Source of the DNA: Gammaproteobacteria bacterium
Lineage (GTDB): Bacteria; Pseudomonadota; Gammaproteobacteria; Xanthomonadales; Wenzhouxiangellaceae
NCBI GenBank assembly: GCA_021772975.1
Contig: JAJFKY010000022.1
Span: 372,001 to 436,000, forward strand
DNA: 64,000 nucleotides
Direction of reading: 5' to 3'
Shown: positions 1 to 8,642 of the stretch, piece by piece
How the letters are laid out: each line of letters starts with the position of its first letter
Numbering within the stretch: position 1 is the first letter of the stretch
The notes under the pieces: generated by a model
Databases searched by the model: none
What the model was told of the DNA's origin: nothing
Seen by the model: the letters and a program-made list of their open reading frames with translations, nothing else
Program-made: the position numbers and the translations under genes

Positions 1-2
1 TT

Positions 3-485
3 GGCGATAAGCGCCCGGATTTATATCTTGTTTACGATCAGTTATTTGAAGCTTTCCCGAACTGCCAGGTATTTTTTATTTACCGTGATTTACTGGATGT
101 CGCCTCGTCTTATCAGGCCCGCAGTGATGCGGCTCAACACTGGCCCGTGGATAGAAATTATCAGGCCGCGATCCAGGAGTGGCATCAGTCACTGCGGTTA
201 ACCCTGACCGCCATCGCCAAAGGTTATGCTGTCAGGCCGGTGAATTATGCTGATGTATTTGATGCGGACAGTTGTTTGGCCGTTATTTTTGAATTGCTGG
301 AACTGGACATGACCGCCAGCGTACACAAACGCATTACCGGACTGCGCCGCCGTGCCGCACAGCTGTCAGCAAGCCGGCAAAGTTATTTGAGCCGTACGCA
401 GCAGGATGAAGTCAATGCCGCCCGTGACACGCGCTTATTTGATGCCATTGAGCAATTGAATATTCTTCGCCCAGGGGCGGCTTAA
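3..485 (+). CDS. Sulfotransferase-family protein, C-terminal part (5' end outside window)
   Basis: The frame is open from the first bases to a TAA stop at 485, so only the C-terminal 160 residues are present. The early segment reads PDLYLVYDQLFEAFPNCQVF followed by FIYRDLLDVASSY. This matches the region of sulfotransferase-fold enzymes where a conserved Arg-Asp-hydrophobic-Asp-Val-Ala-Ser strand and Ser contact the PAPS 3'-phosphate. The rest is helical with no other motif. The P-loop-like PSB segment must lie upstream of the window. The substrate cannot be inferred. The family assignment is fairly good; a related nucleotide-binding fold is the alternative. Confidence 0.6.
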   Translation, partial: GDKRPDLYLVYDQLFEAFPNCQVFFIYRDLLDVASSYQARSDAAQHWPVDRNYQAAIQEWHQSLRLTLTAIAKGYAVRPVNYADVFDADSCLAVIFELLELDMTASVHKRITGLRRRAAQLSASRQSYLSRTQQDEVNAARDTRLFDAIEQLNILRPGAA

Positions 486-504
486 ACAGCCTGCTGGCGA
501 GGCA

Positions 505-3213
505 CTATCCGGCCACTTCTGACAAATGCTGTCTGAGCGCCGCGCACAGGGCAATGGCTTCAACCGTCTGGCGCAGTGCCAGTTCATGGCCTGGCGCCTG
601 GTCGCCCCATTGACTGAACAATGCTTCCAGTTCCGTCTGTTTATCGGGCGTACAGAATTGCTCCGCCACCCGCGGCGTCTGACGCTGCCACTGGCTGGGT
701 ATTTTAGCCAGGATAGCGGGCAGGTTGGCCTGATACCATTGCCAGTGTTGAGCCCGTAATCGCGGCTGACTCAGCATACTTTTGATCAGCTCAAAAGACT
801 CTCGCGGCCCGGTACTGTCACTCAACGCATAGGCTCTGGCCGCAGCTGACAAAGCGGCATCATTGAACGCCCCCAGCGCCACCGGCAAGGCCGCGGCGAA
901 GCGCGGATCATCAATGTTCCCGGCGGTATCGATCAGGTGTCGGTAAAACTCAGCATCCGAATCCTGAACGGCTACCGTTAAAGCGGTGCGATATAAATCA
1001 GAAGCCAACTCGCCGCCCGGCTCGGCCGGCTTAAATCCGGTGAACTGCATGGCCTGCTCACTCAGCTGCTGACGGACAGCCTGATCTTTCAGGCTTAAGG
1101 CGACAAAATCCAGCAGGCTGTTTTTCAACAGCTGCTCGCTCTCCGAGGCCGGCTGCTCAAGCCGGCGCAGGGCAGCGCTATACCAGGGCAGCAATTGTGC
1201 GCGCAAAGCTTCCGCCTGCGCCGGTTCGAGCAGCGTGTCAAGATAGCGGCTTAAGGCAGACAGCGGTGCGGTGACAACGTGCCGGCGCTCAGAGCCTGCC
1301 GATAATTCCACCCCGGTCAACAGCAAGGCCTGAGCAATGTCGCCGCTTTCGAAAGCCGCGACAAGGCTATCCAGCAGGGCCATCCGCTCAGCGGTTGTGA
1401 GGGCATCAAAATCAGCCAGTAAAGCCAACCACTGCTCAGCCGATAGCCGCCAGCGATAATAACCGCTGCCGTTGGCGTTGGGCATCAACCAGTCCGGACA
1501 ATGATCGGTATCCAGTACAAATTCGGGATTTTCAGGCGTCAGCAAGGTGCATTCCACCTGACTGCCGTCAGCCTGTCGGTAACGCAGACAAACAGGAATA
1601 TTCCAAAGCTTTTCGGCTTTTTTAACCGCCGCGCCCAAAGGCCGGTAACGCGCTTGCTCCAGCAGCACGCGCGGCGCCGCAGCGGACGGGCACGTCAGAC
1701 TCACATCGATTACCGGCACCCCTGGCTGCTCCACGAAATCCCGCAACACCCGGGTTAACCGCGGTGTGCCGGTTTGCTCACCGATGGCGTTATAAAACTG
1801 TTCGGAACTGGCCACGCTATCGGCAAAGGTCCGCAGATAACCACCCAGCGCCCGCCGGAATTTATCCGCGCCAAAATAACTGTCCAGCATATGAATCACA
1901 GCCTGACTTTTGGAATAGGTGATTCCGTCATAGGCATTGCGGATATCTTCATTGCGGCTGATCGGTTCCCGGATTGCCCGGGCGCTTGCCAGGGAGTCAG
2001 TCCGCATCACCTGAAAGTTGCGCTCCAGGCCGTTCAGATCATGCTGGCCATCCGGCTCGAACTGAGCCAGCACCATCGGCGTGGCCCAGGTCGCAAAGCC
2101 TTCCTTAAGCCACAGATCATCCCACCATGGTGGCGTGACCTGATTGCCGAACCACATATGCGCCAATTCATGGGCATGAATGCCCAACAGGCCCAGGCGC
2201 GCGCCGGGCGAAGGGTTATCGCCCAGCAGCAGGCGTTCTTCACGGTAGGTAATCGCTCCGGATAACTCCGTCGCGCCACTCGGCCAGGCCGGGGCGGCAA
2301 CGATGTCCAGTTTCGCGAATGGATATGGACGCCCCAGGGCCTGCTCGAAAATACTGATATAGTGGGGCGTGATGTCCAGTACATACTGCAACTCGGCAGC
2401 CCGCCCGCGCCGGGCAATACCGCGCAGCGGAACAGGCTCAGCGCGCACCGCGCTGGCGGGTATGGGAGCGGCTTCGAGTACATCAAACGGACCAACCGCC
2501 AGCGACAGCAGGTAAGTAGACATCGGCGGGGTGGGGGCAAACCGCACCCGTTCAAACTCATCGGCTAAGACTGTGCGCGAAATCTCCGGCGCGTTGCCGA
2601 TCGCCAGATAACCGGCCGGAACCGTCAACGCTACATTGAAGGGCGCCTTGAAACCCGGCTGATCAAAGCCGGGCAGGTATTTGCGTGCCTGAATGGATTC
2701 GGACTTGGCCAGCGCATAGGCGTCGCCCTGCTCCTCCAGCTTGAACAGCCCCGCCAGGTTCTGATCAAAGTCGGCCTCATAAACAAACCGTAAACTCACC
2801 CTGCCGGCAGCGATCGTCCGCCCAAAGCCTACCCAGGCAACCCCGGAAGGCAACACCTGCTGGTATTCAGCCTGCGTGGTGTGCCCAGCGGAGGTGGTCA
2901 ATACTACCGAACTGACCCGCAAAGACTGGCCGTGCAGCCAGATCCCGGGGGCGGCTTCGCGCAGCTCAAGCTCGATTTCAACCTGCCCGGAGAAGCTGTC
3001 CTGGCGCGGATCAATCCGCAGCTCGAGGCGATAGTTCAGCGGGTAGGCAATCTCGCTCAGCCGGCCGGCTGGCGCATCATCGACAGCAGCAGGCTGGAAA
3101 CTGACGGACTCAGTACCCGCTGATTGCTGGTTATTCTGTTCACAGCCCGCCAGTGCGCATAGCCATAGCAAACCTATCCATCCACGCCACATATCCAACC
3201 AACTTATTGCCAA
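505..3213 (-). CDS. M1-family zinc aminopeptidase, lipoprotein
   Basis: A 902-residue protein that begins with a lipoprotein signal (lipobox ALAGC within the first 25 residues), so it should be membrane-anchored and face the periplasm. The gluzincin motif HELAHMWFGN lies near residue 347, with the third zinc ligand in WLKEGFATW about 20 residues on. A Tyr in ITYSKSQAVIHML fits the catalytic tyrosine. The exopeptidase signature, normally GAMEN, reads GATEL near residue 313. The amino-terminus-binding Glu is kept but Met and Asn are changed, which suggests altered S1 specificity. The C-terminal half is helical, like the ERAP1_C-type domain of long M1 enzymes. The role is most likely trimming N-terminal residues from peptides. 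It lies 131 bp after the HMG-CoA-synthase-like gene on the same strand. Confidence 0.9.
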   Translation of the reverse strand: MAISWLDMWRGWIGLLWLCALAGCEQNNQQSAGTESVSFQPAAVDDAPAGRLSEIAYPLNYRLELRIDPRQDSFSGQVEIELELREAAPGIWLHGQSLRVSSVVLTTSAGHTTQAEYQQVLPSGVAWVGFGRTIAAGRVSLRFVYEADFDQNLAGLFKLEEQGDAYALAKSESIQARKYLPGFDQPGFKAPFNVALTVPAGYLAIGNAPEISRTVLADEFERVRFAPTPPMSTYLLSLAVGPFDVLEAAPIPASAVRAEPVPLRGIARRGRAAELQYVLDITPHYISIFEQALGRPYPFAKLDIVAAPAWPSGATELSGAITYREERLLLGDNPSPGARLGLLGIHAHELAHMWFGNQVTPPWWDDLWLKEGFATWATPMVLAQFEPDGQHDLNGLERNFQVMRTDSLASARAIREPISRNEDIRNAYDGITYSKSQAVIHMLDSYFGADKFRRALGGYLRTFADSVASSEQFYNAIGEQTGTPRLTRVLRDFVEQPGVPVIDVSLTCPSAAAPRVLLEQARYRPLGAAVKKAEKLWNIPVCLRYRQADGSQVECTLLTPENPEFVLDTDHCPDWLMPNANGSGYYRWRLSAEQWLALLADFDALTTAERMALLDSLVAAFESGDIAQALLLTGVELSAGSERRHVVTAPLSALSRYLDTLLEPAQAEALRAQLLPWYSAALRRLEQPASESEQLLKNSLLDFVALSLKDQAVRQQLSEQAMQFTGFKPAEPGGELASDLYRTALTVAVQDSDAEFYRHLIDTAGNIDDPRFAAALPVALGAFNDAALSAAARAYALSDSTGPRESFELIKSMLSQPRLRAQHWQWYQANLPAILAKIPSQWQRQTPRVAEQFCTPDKQTELEALFSQWGDQAPGHELALRQTVEAIALCAALRQHLSEVAG

Positions 3214-3344
3214 ACGGCCATCAATAGTAGCAGTATCGATCTGGGGTGGCTCAGGTTTAGCAACGCTGCCTTCGAGTGCAGCGTTGAGCCGCGCTGCTTC
3301 AGCGCTCGGCAGCGGCGCTTGCGCATGCTTTCCCGGATAATTAT

Positions 3345-4814
3345 TTATTCAGGACTGGCAGCCGCGTAATAAGGCACGCCAATATCCTGGAACACGCCCT
3401 CCAGCACCTCTCCATAATGTTCAATCCGGCAACCCGAGGGTAATCCATGCCGGTCGCTCAGGGTGGCGTGATCGTGCAGTTCCGCATAGCCTGATTGGCT
3501 CAGATTGTTGGCACCCAGCAACGCCCCTGCGCAGTCAATTTTTTCAGCCGCCTGCTGCCAGCCCTGAACCGGTTGAATCCGCATCGCCAGTGCCGCATCA
3601 CCACTGCCATAACCAATCGCCAGCAGGCTTTTACCGGCCAATTCCTCGCCGCGTCGTACGGCATCATCAAAACCGGCTGCCAGCCAGGCCGATAAAGCCG
3701 CCGAATACAGATTGCCGAACTCAGCGGTGGTATCCTCGCCCAGGCTTGTTTTGGCGGCCACGTAATCAGTGAACACCGCGTGCTTGCGCAGCAGGCCCGC
3801 GACCTTGTCCAGCAACGGGTAAGGTGGAGAATCCGCGCCATACTGCTGCATATGCGCGAGCAAATCCGGTTCCGCGTCCACTTCCCGCTGCAGGCAGTCG
3901 CGCTCAACCTGGGCGCTGTCACACAGCTCATCCAGCAATGCCGACGGTCCGCTGTTAAGCAAGGCATATAGATACAGGTAGGACAGGCCCTGAATCGGCA
4001 TATACCGATAGGGCCGATGAAAAAACACCGCGTGGTAACTTGCCAGCAACGCCAATGGATTTAACTCGCTTTTGGCAGCATGCCGCCGGAAAGCATTCAA
4101 GGTCGCGTCGATATAAGCGAAGGTAGAATAGCGGCCGCTGAATACCGGAAAATCATGATAACGCTGAGCACTGGTCTTGTAGTTCCGCAGCTGGTGCCGG
4201 TGCAGTGGTTTTCTGAAATCCGGGCCGCGATAGGCCGAGGCATCGCCGCGGCTGTGTAAGTCCAGGCGGAACAGTTTGGCTTCCGGTTCGATCAGCGCGG
4301 CTACCGCACCCGCACCCTGGGTCTGCTCACCACTGCTGCCGCGCGGATACTCAGCCACATCAGCGGCCACTACAATGGCCACTTTATCCTGACCATCGGT
4401 GGCCAGGTAACGCACCGCGTTTTGCATGGCGTAGATGCCGGCAATACAGGCCTGCTTGATTTCCGGTACTTCGATATCACGCGCCAGCACCGGCAGCCCC
4501 ATGGAGGGCAGGGCCTGATCGACCAGACCACGCACAATCACCGCGCCGATGGCATTATCCTGACTGGACTCGGTGGCCAGTATCAACATACCGACCTGCC
4601 GTGGGTCGATCGCGTAGGCTTTGATCAAACGCAGCACCGCATTGGCGGCCAGACAGTAGGCATCCTGACCGGGATGCAGCATCCTGAAGCCATTGCCGAC
4701 AACTTTACTGACCTTGGCCCACGGCTGAGTATTCCAGTCGCACCAGTCCTGCAGGGCCACACGTAATGGCGGAACATATAAAGACATCCCGCTGACACCA
4801 GGTAAATTCGACAT
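3345..4814 (-). CDS. Hydroxymethylglutaryl-CoA synthase-like thiolase-fold enzyme
   Basis: 489 residues of the HMG-CoA synthase type. The nucleophilic Cys is at residue 123 in IKQACIAGIYAM, the general-base Glu at 82 in LATESSQD, and a His at 266 in FFHRPYRY. These are the three catalytic positions of HMGS, which condenses acetyl-CoA with acetoacetyl-CoA. The family also includes HMGS-like enzymes of polyketide beta-branching. No mevalonate-pathway, HMG-CoA lyase or polyketide gene is nearby, so the pathway is open. The gene stands on the minus strand between the M1 peptidase and a small membrane protein. Only leader and terminator sequence lies on its right side. Confidence 0.8.
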   Translation of the reverse strand: MSNLPGVSGMSLYVPPLRVALQDWCDWNTQPWAKVSKVVGNGFRMLHPGQDAYCLAANAVLRLIKAYAIDPRQVGMLILATESSQDNAIGAVIVRGLVDQALPSMGLPVLARDIEVPEIKQACIAGIYAMQNAVRYLATDGQDKVAIVVAADVAEYPRGSSGEQTQGAGAVAALIEPEAKLFRLDLHSRGDASAYRGPDFRKPLHRHQLRNYKTSAQRYHDFPVFSGRYSTFAYIDATLNAFRRHAAKSELNPLALLASYHAVFFHRPYRYMPIQGLSYLYLYALLNSGPSALLDELCDSAQVERDCLQREVDAEPDLLAHMQQYGADSPPYPLLDKVAGLLRKHAVFTDYVAAKTSLGEDTTAEFGNLYSAALSAWLAAGFDDAVRRGEELAGKSLLAIGYGSGDAALAMRIQPVQGWQQAAEKIDCAGALLGANNLSQSGYAELHDHATLSDRHGLPSGCRIEHYGEVLEGVFQDIGVPYYAAASPE

Positions 4815-5102
4815 AAACTGACTCTTAGCGCTGCTGATCGTGACCGGCTAGACTGCAGACTTTGGCCGTCGATTTCAAGTGCTGTACGGCTTACCGTCAA
4901 CCCACCGTGCGGTAACCCCAAGCCAATCTTGCTGAGCAGGTTGCAAACAGGTGCAGGCAATAACCTCACCAACTTATTAAGACAACGTATCACCGCCAAC
5001 GCTAACTGCATACACTGCCTGCCGCGGCAGCAGATCAGGAGCATCCGCGAGGTATAACAGTGCGGCATTTAAGCGGCAGCGCCGCAGCTAATAACCAGGC
5101 AT

Positions 5103-5126
5103 AAAAAAAGCGCCGCAAGCGGCGCT
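5103..5126 (-). terminator. Rho-independent terminator (minus strand)
   Basis: Read on the minus strand, an 8-bp GC-rich stem (AGCGCCGC / GCGGCGCT, 2-nt loop) is followed directly by a run of seven U. It lies about 130 bp beyond the stop of the small membrane protein gene at 5256. It should end that transcript and isolate the downstream HMGS-like gene. The remaining stretch 4815-5255 contains nothing else recognisable. Confidence 0.85.
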
Positions 5127-5255
5127 GGTCAAGCCAAGTAAATGGCGTCTTCCTTGTTGTTATTATTTACATCCTTGGTGTTATTATTATTAGTATTTCT
5201 GAAAACCGTGCGAATAAAAATGTCTTTAACGCTGCTTCATTTTCCGCCGATATTA

Positions 5256-5684
5256 TTACCGGCCAGTATGACTGTACTGACGCTGCAGCTCACGGATCGC
5301 GGTGGCTTCACGCAGTGTGGCAGTCACCACCTGTCGCAACCTGAGCGCTGACCAGATAATGCCAAGTTGTCTGCCCAGCAAGCCGGCACTCAGCACCAGC
5401 CCCAGATACAGCAAACCGATCAGCGGGCTGAGTGTTGACCAGGCATGGCCTCCGGCAAAGTAACTGAGTGCCGGAAAAATAGCGGCCACAGCCACGCCGA
5501 CACCAGCGGTAATACAACCGCAGGTATGCCGGTATCGGTTGATCCGTGCGCTGATCCTATCATTTTCAGCTCCGGTCAGTTCCGGGATATCCAGAATATA
5601 TTCACTGGCAGCACGTTTGCGTGCCGGTTTCGACCAGCGGCGCCTGAGCTGTTGTAACTGTTCTATCGAATAAACGATCTGCAT
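5256..5684 (-). CDS. Small two-helix membrane protein, unknown function
   Basis: 142 residues. The N-terminal third is charged and cytoplasm-like (RRRWSKPARKRA). Two hydrophobic segments follow, at roughly residues 55-78 and 85-108, then a basic C-terminal tail. No family is recognised. The topology resembles small inner-membrane proteins with both ends in the cytoplasm. A clear terminator lies downstream. Translation could start at the ATG at 5684. The gene stands alone between the HMGS-like gene and a GFA-family gene. Confidence 0.6.
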   Translation of the reverse strand: MQIVYSIEQLQQLRRRWSKPARKRAASEYILDIPELTGAENDRISARINRYRHTCGCITAGVGVAVAAIFPALSYFAGGHAWSTLSPLIGLLYLGLVLSAGLLGRQLGIIWSALRLRQVVTATLREATAIRELQRQYSHTGR

Positions 5685-5962
5685 GGTTCGCTTAACACTC
5701 TTTTATTTTTTATCTGATCTGACTAACCTGACTTGTTAACCTGACTTTCAGTCGTGATCACAAGCTTGCCAACAGTTATATCACGCATCACTCGGATACC
5801 ACTGAGAAATTGCCGTGGCATTTTGTAAGAAATCCCCCCGCTTGTCTGATCCGCGCAGTTCAGAGCACGCGCAGATAACGCTTTCAGCCAGTGCCCGATA
5901 TGACCGCCTGAGCGGCCTCTAAACTCATTGGGTTGACCGTCAGACCAGACTGATCATCTGTA

Positions 5963-6388
5963 TCATTGCTGTTCACTATATTGCGCGAACACCTGCTCGC
6001 CGGTCAGTTTTACCGTCTCGTTGGCAAATTCATAATAAGCCGGCTTCTCATCGATAAATACCTGATGACCAAGCACGGCATCCGAATCGTCTTCGAATAA
6101 GCCAGCGCTTAAGTAATAACTGCCGCCCTGTTTCAGACGGTAATACAGATTGGTGCCGCAATTTCGGCAAAACCCTCGCTCGGCCCAATCCGATGAACTG
6201 AATACACCGATAGATTCTTTGCCGCTGAAACTGACCGTGGTACCACAGTCCAGCGCCAGCCAGGGCCCGCCTGCCCAGCGGCGGCACATGCGGCAGTGGC
6301 AGGCACCGACATTACTGCCTGATTGATCGCTGACAACCTGCACCGAACCACATAGGCAGTGTCCGTTTTGCATCCTGGATTTAGACAT
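5963..6388 (-). CDS. GFA-family (Gfa-like) zinc-binding protein
   Basis: 141 residues with the zinc-ligand layout of the GFA/Mss4-like fold: CLCGSV near residue 11, CHCRMCRRW near 31, and CRNCGTN near 80. The family was named after a protein linked to glutathione-formaldehyde adducts, but most members have no proven reaction. A good ribosome site (CAGGAG) precedes the ATG at 6388. A second GFA protein is encoded at about 22.1 kb. The DUF1272-like gene lies just upstream on the same strand, so the two may be co-transcribed. Confidence 0.85.
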   Translation of the reverse strand: MSKSRMQNGHCLCGSVQVVSDQSGSNVGACHCRMCRRWAGGPWLALDCGTTVSFSGKESIGVFSSSDWAERGFCRNCGTNLYYRLKQGGSYYLSAGLFEDDSDAVLGHQVFIDEKPAYYEFANETVKLTGEQVFAQYSEQQ

Positions 6389-6430
6389 TTTCCACTCCTG
6401 TTATGAGTATTGATGAGTTGATCCGGTTGA

Positions 6431-6685
6431 TCAGTCAGACTGACGGCCCGGTACTGCATGCTGTTTGAGTACACGCCGGCTGGAAGCGGGATACTGATTC
6501 AATAAATCCGCTGGTCTGATCGGTCGCGGCACCAGATTTCCAGCGCAATTAGGACAGCGATCATTAAACTGCTCAACCACACAGTCACGGCAGAATGTGC
6601 ACTCGAAAGTGCAGATCATGGCAACACTTGAGTCCGGCGGCAGATCGCGATCACAGCATTCGCAGTTGGGCCTGAGTTCCAGCAT
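6431..6685 (-). CDS. DUF1272-type small cysteine-rich protein
   Basis: 84 residues with paired cysteines CECC, CTFECTFCRDC and CPNC. The spacing suggests one or two zinc sites of the treble-clef/RING type. The segment MLELRPNCECCDRDLPPDS is typical of the DUF1272 family, small bacterial proteins of unknown function. It stops 42 bp before the GFA-family gene on the same strand. The function may be metal-dependent protein contact; no reaction can be assigned. Confidence 0.8.
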   Translation of the reverse strand: MLELRPNCECCDRDLPPDSSVAMICTFECTFCRDCVVEQFNDRCPNCAGNLVPRPIRPADLLNQYPASSRRVLKQHAVPGRQSD

Positions 6686-6852
6686 GTTTTTGCGTCCGGT
6701 CAGTTAACGATTATCTCAATATTACGCTGAAACTGACGGCCCTGCCGCACCGATAATGGCTTACCCCTAAGCATTCGGCCCTGCTTTCCTGAACAACCGG
6801 TTATTTTCACCGGGTTTGTTTTTCCGCGATGCAATCAGGATAATCAGCATCG

Positions 6853-7692
6853 ATGTCATATGCACCTACCATTGCCAGCGCTACGCATATCGGCCTGGTC
6901 AGCAGTCACAACGAAGATCAGCTGGTCTGTGAAAACCAACTGGGGTTGTGGGTTGTGGCCGATGGCATGGGCGGGCATGCGGCAGGAGAAATCGCCAGTC
7001 AACTGGCGGTAAAGGCCATGCTCAGCAGCTTTCGCAGCGGCTCACAGCTGCACGAAGCAGTCGCTGATGCACACCCGGCGGTACTCCAGGCAATAGAAAA
7101 CGATCCCGGTCTGGCCGGAATGGGCACCACCATGGTAGCGGCCTGCCTGCAGGGCATTGATTATCAGGTCGCCTGGATAGGTGACAGCCGCTGTTATCAC
7201 TGGCGTCACAACCAGCTGCATCAAATCACCCGTGATCACTCCTACTTACAAAGCTTACTGGAAAACGACGCCATTGAACCGGCTGTAGCCTATCGCCATC
7301 CGGAACGAAAAAGCCTGACCCAGGCCATCGGGGTCAGCACTGATATGCACCCCCGGCCAGGCTGTGACAGCGCTCAGCTCTACCGTGATGAGTATTTGCT
7401 GCTGTGCAGTGATGGTTTGACCGATGAGCTTAACGACACTGAAATCGCCAGGCTGATGGCTTCCTCTGAACAGCCCGACGAGATCGTCCACTCGCTGCTG
7501 GCCGCCGCACTGGCACACGGCGGCCGTGACAATATTTCTCTGATTGTTGTGCGCGCCGGCAACACCGCACCGCTGCGCCCGGTAACGGCGGATGATCAGT
7601 CCGCGCCAGCGCCGCGCCGCGGTAAAACCTGGCTGGCGGTGGCGATGGTCATCGCCGCGGCGGTACTTGCCTATCAATTCCTGAGCCGCTAA
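6853..7692 (+). CDS. PP2C-type serine/threonine protein phosphatase with C-terminal membrane anchor
   Basis: 279 residues. PP2C metal-binding motifs are in order: SHNEDQ at 18-23, VADGMGGHA at 35-43, WIGDSR near 117, LCSDGLTD near 184 and GGRDN near 222. A single hydrophobic helix lies at about 257-276, just before the end, so the catalytic domain should be cytoplasmic and tethered. Stp1-like phosphatases reverse Hanks-type kinase phosphorylation. The next gene encodes an FHA phosphothreonine reader, also with a C-terminal anchor, which supports a signalling pair. No kinase gene is seen in the window. Confidence 0.92.
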   Translation: MSYAPTIASATHIGLVSSHNEDQLVCENQLGLWVVADGMGGHAAGEIASQLAVKAMLSSFRSGSQLHEAVADAHPAVLQAIENDPGLAGMGTTMVAACLQGIDYQVAWIGDSRCYHWRHNQLHQITRDHSYLQSLLENDAIEPAVAYRHPERKSLTQAIGVSTDMHPRPGCDSAQLYRDEYLLLCSDGLTDELNDTEIARLMASSEQPDEIVHSLLAAALAHGGRDNISLIVVRAGNTAPLRPVTADDQSAPAPRRGKTWLAVAMVIAAAVLAYQFLSR

Positions 7693-7977
7693 CCGCGCCA
7701 GCAAACAGGCCGACTTGCGTTAATCGCCGGGACGCTGGCTGTTGGCAGTCACCAGCACAACATAACCTGCTGATTTTCCTTACCCGCAGCCAGCTGCAGC
7801 GTCCTATTGTCATTGCAGTGGCCGGACGGCGCTATTGCACACATCTGAAGGCTTGGTTACTCTGCCTGTAAAACTGATCGCCAGATAACCATCAGGTGAA
7901 TTGCCAGACTGTTGCAGTCTAAAGACAATAGTCTGATAGCTCATCAAGATCGTGATACTAACTCAGGGCAATGCAGC

Positions 7978-8457
7978 ATGAGTCAAAACAAGCAGAACCA
8001 GGACGGACCGCAGGGAACGCGTATTTTCCGGCTGCAGGACGTCCCTATTCCAGACAGCGGGCAAAGCAATGTACGCTTATCTCAGAAGGGCGCCAAACTG
8101 ATCCGCGTGACCGACCCCCATAAAGGCAAGGAATACACCCTGCATCCGGGCCGCACTACGCTGGGACGCAATAAAGACAATGATGTGGTGCTGGACGAAC
8201 CCACGGTATCAGCGGTGCATGCCCGTATTGTTAACGAGAAAAGTGAATGGCGGGTGATTAACCTGCTGTCCAGCAACGGTACGTTTGTGAATGGCCGCAA
8301 AATAACCCAGCATCCGCTGCGGCATGGTGATCGTATCCGTTTTGGTGAAGTGGCGTTTTATTTTGAAGCCGCCGCACACCGCAAATCGGTGCGTATATTG
8401 TTCTGGCTGGCGCTGGGTCTGTCGGTCTCGGCCGCTGCTGCTTACTTCATTATCTGA
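7978..8457 (+). CDS. FHA-domain protein with C-terminal transmembrane helix
   Basis: 159 residues from the ATG at 7978. A TTG start at 7912 would add 22 residues but lacks a convincing ribosome site. The FHA core is at about residues 40-125, with the phosphothreonine-binding residues GR (TTLGRNKDND), SAVHARI and SSNGTFVNGR all present. A hydrophobic helix follows at the C-terminus (FWLALGLSVSAAAAYFII). It should bind phosphothreonine peptides at the inner membrane. The PP2C phosphatase is encoded 285 bp upstream in the same direction, and both proteins have tail anchors. The spacing leaves room for a separate promoter. Confidence 0.88.
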   Translation: MSQNKQNQDGPQGTRIFRLQDVPIPDSGQSNVRLSQKGAKLIRVTDPHKGKEYTLHPGRTTLGRNKDNDVVLDEPTVSAVHARIVNEKSEWRVINLLSSNGTFVNGRKITQHPLRHGDRIRFGEVAFYFEAAAHRKSVRILFWLALGLSVSAAAAYFII

Positions 8458-8642
8458 ACCACGATCCACCGGCACCACTACACCGCTTGAACCTGACGCC
8501 AGAGAATCCTGCCAAAGCGACCGCGCCAGGCACATTTCGCCGGCTTCGATTTTCAACCTATAATGCAGCTACACACATAGCCGCCTGATCAGGCGGCAAT
8601 AATGGGCACTGTTACAACACGGAGTGCCCGGGAGGGATGATA

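Noticed and set aside
3261-3288. Hairpin between the HMGS-like and M1 genes as a terminator
   Set aside because: The stem CAACGCTG/CAGCGTTG is real but no U-run follows on either strand and the 10-nt loop is large.
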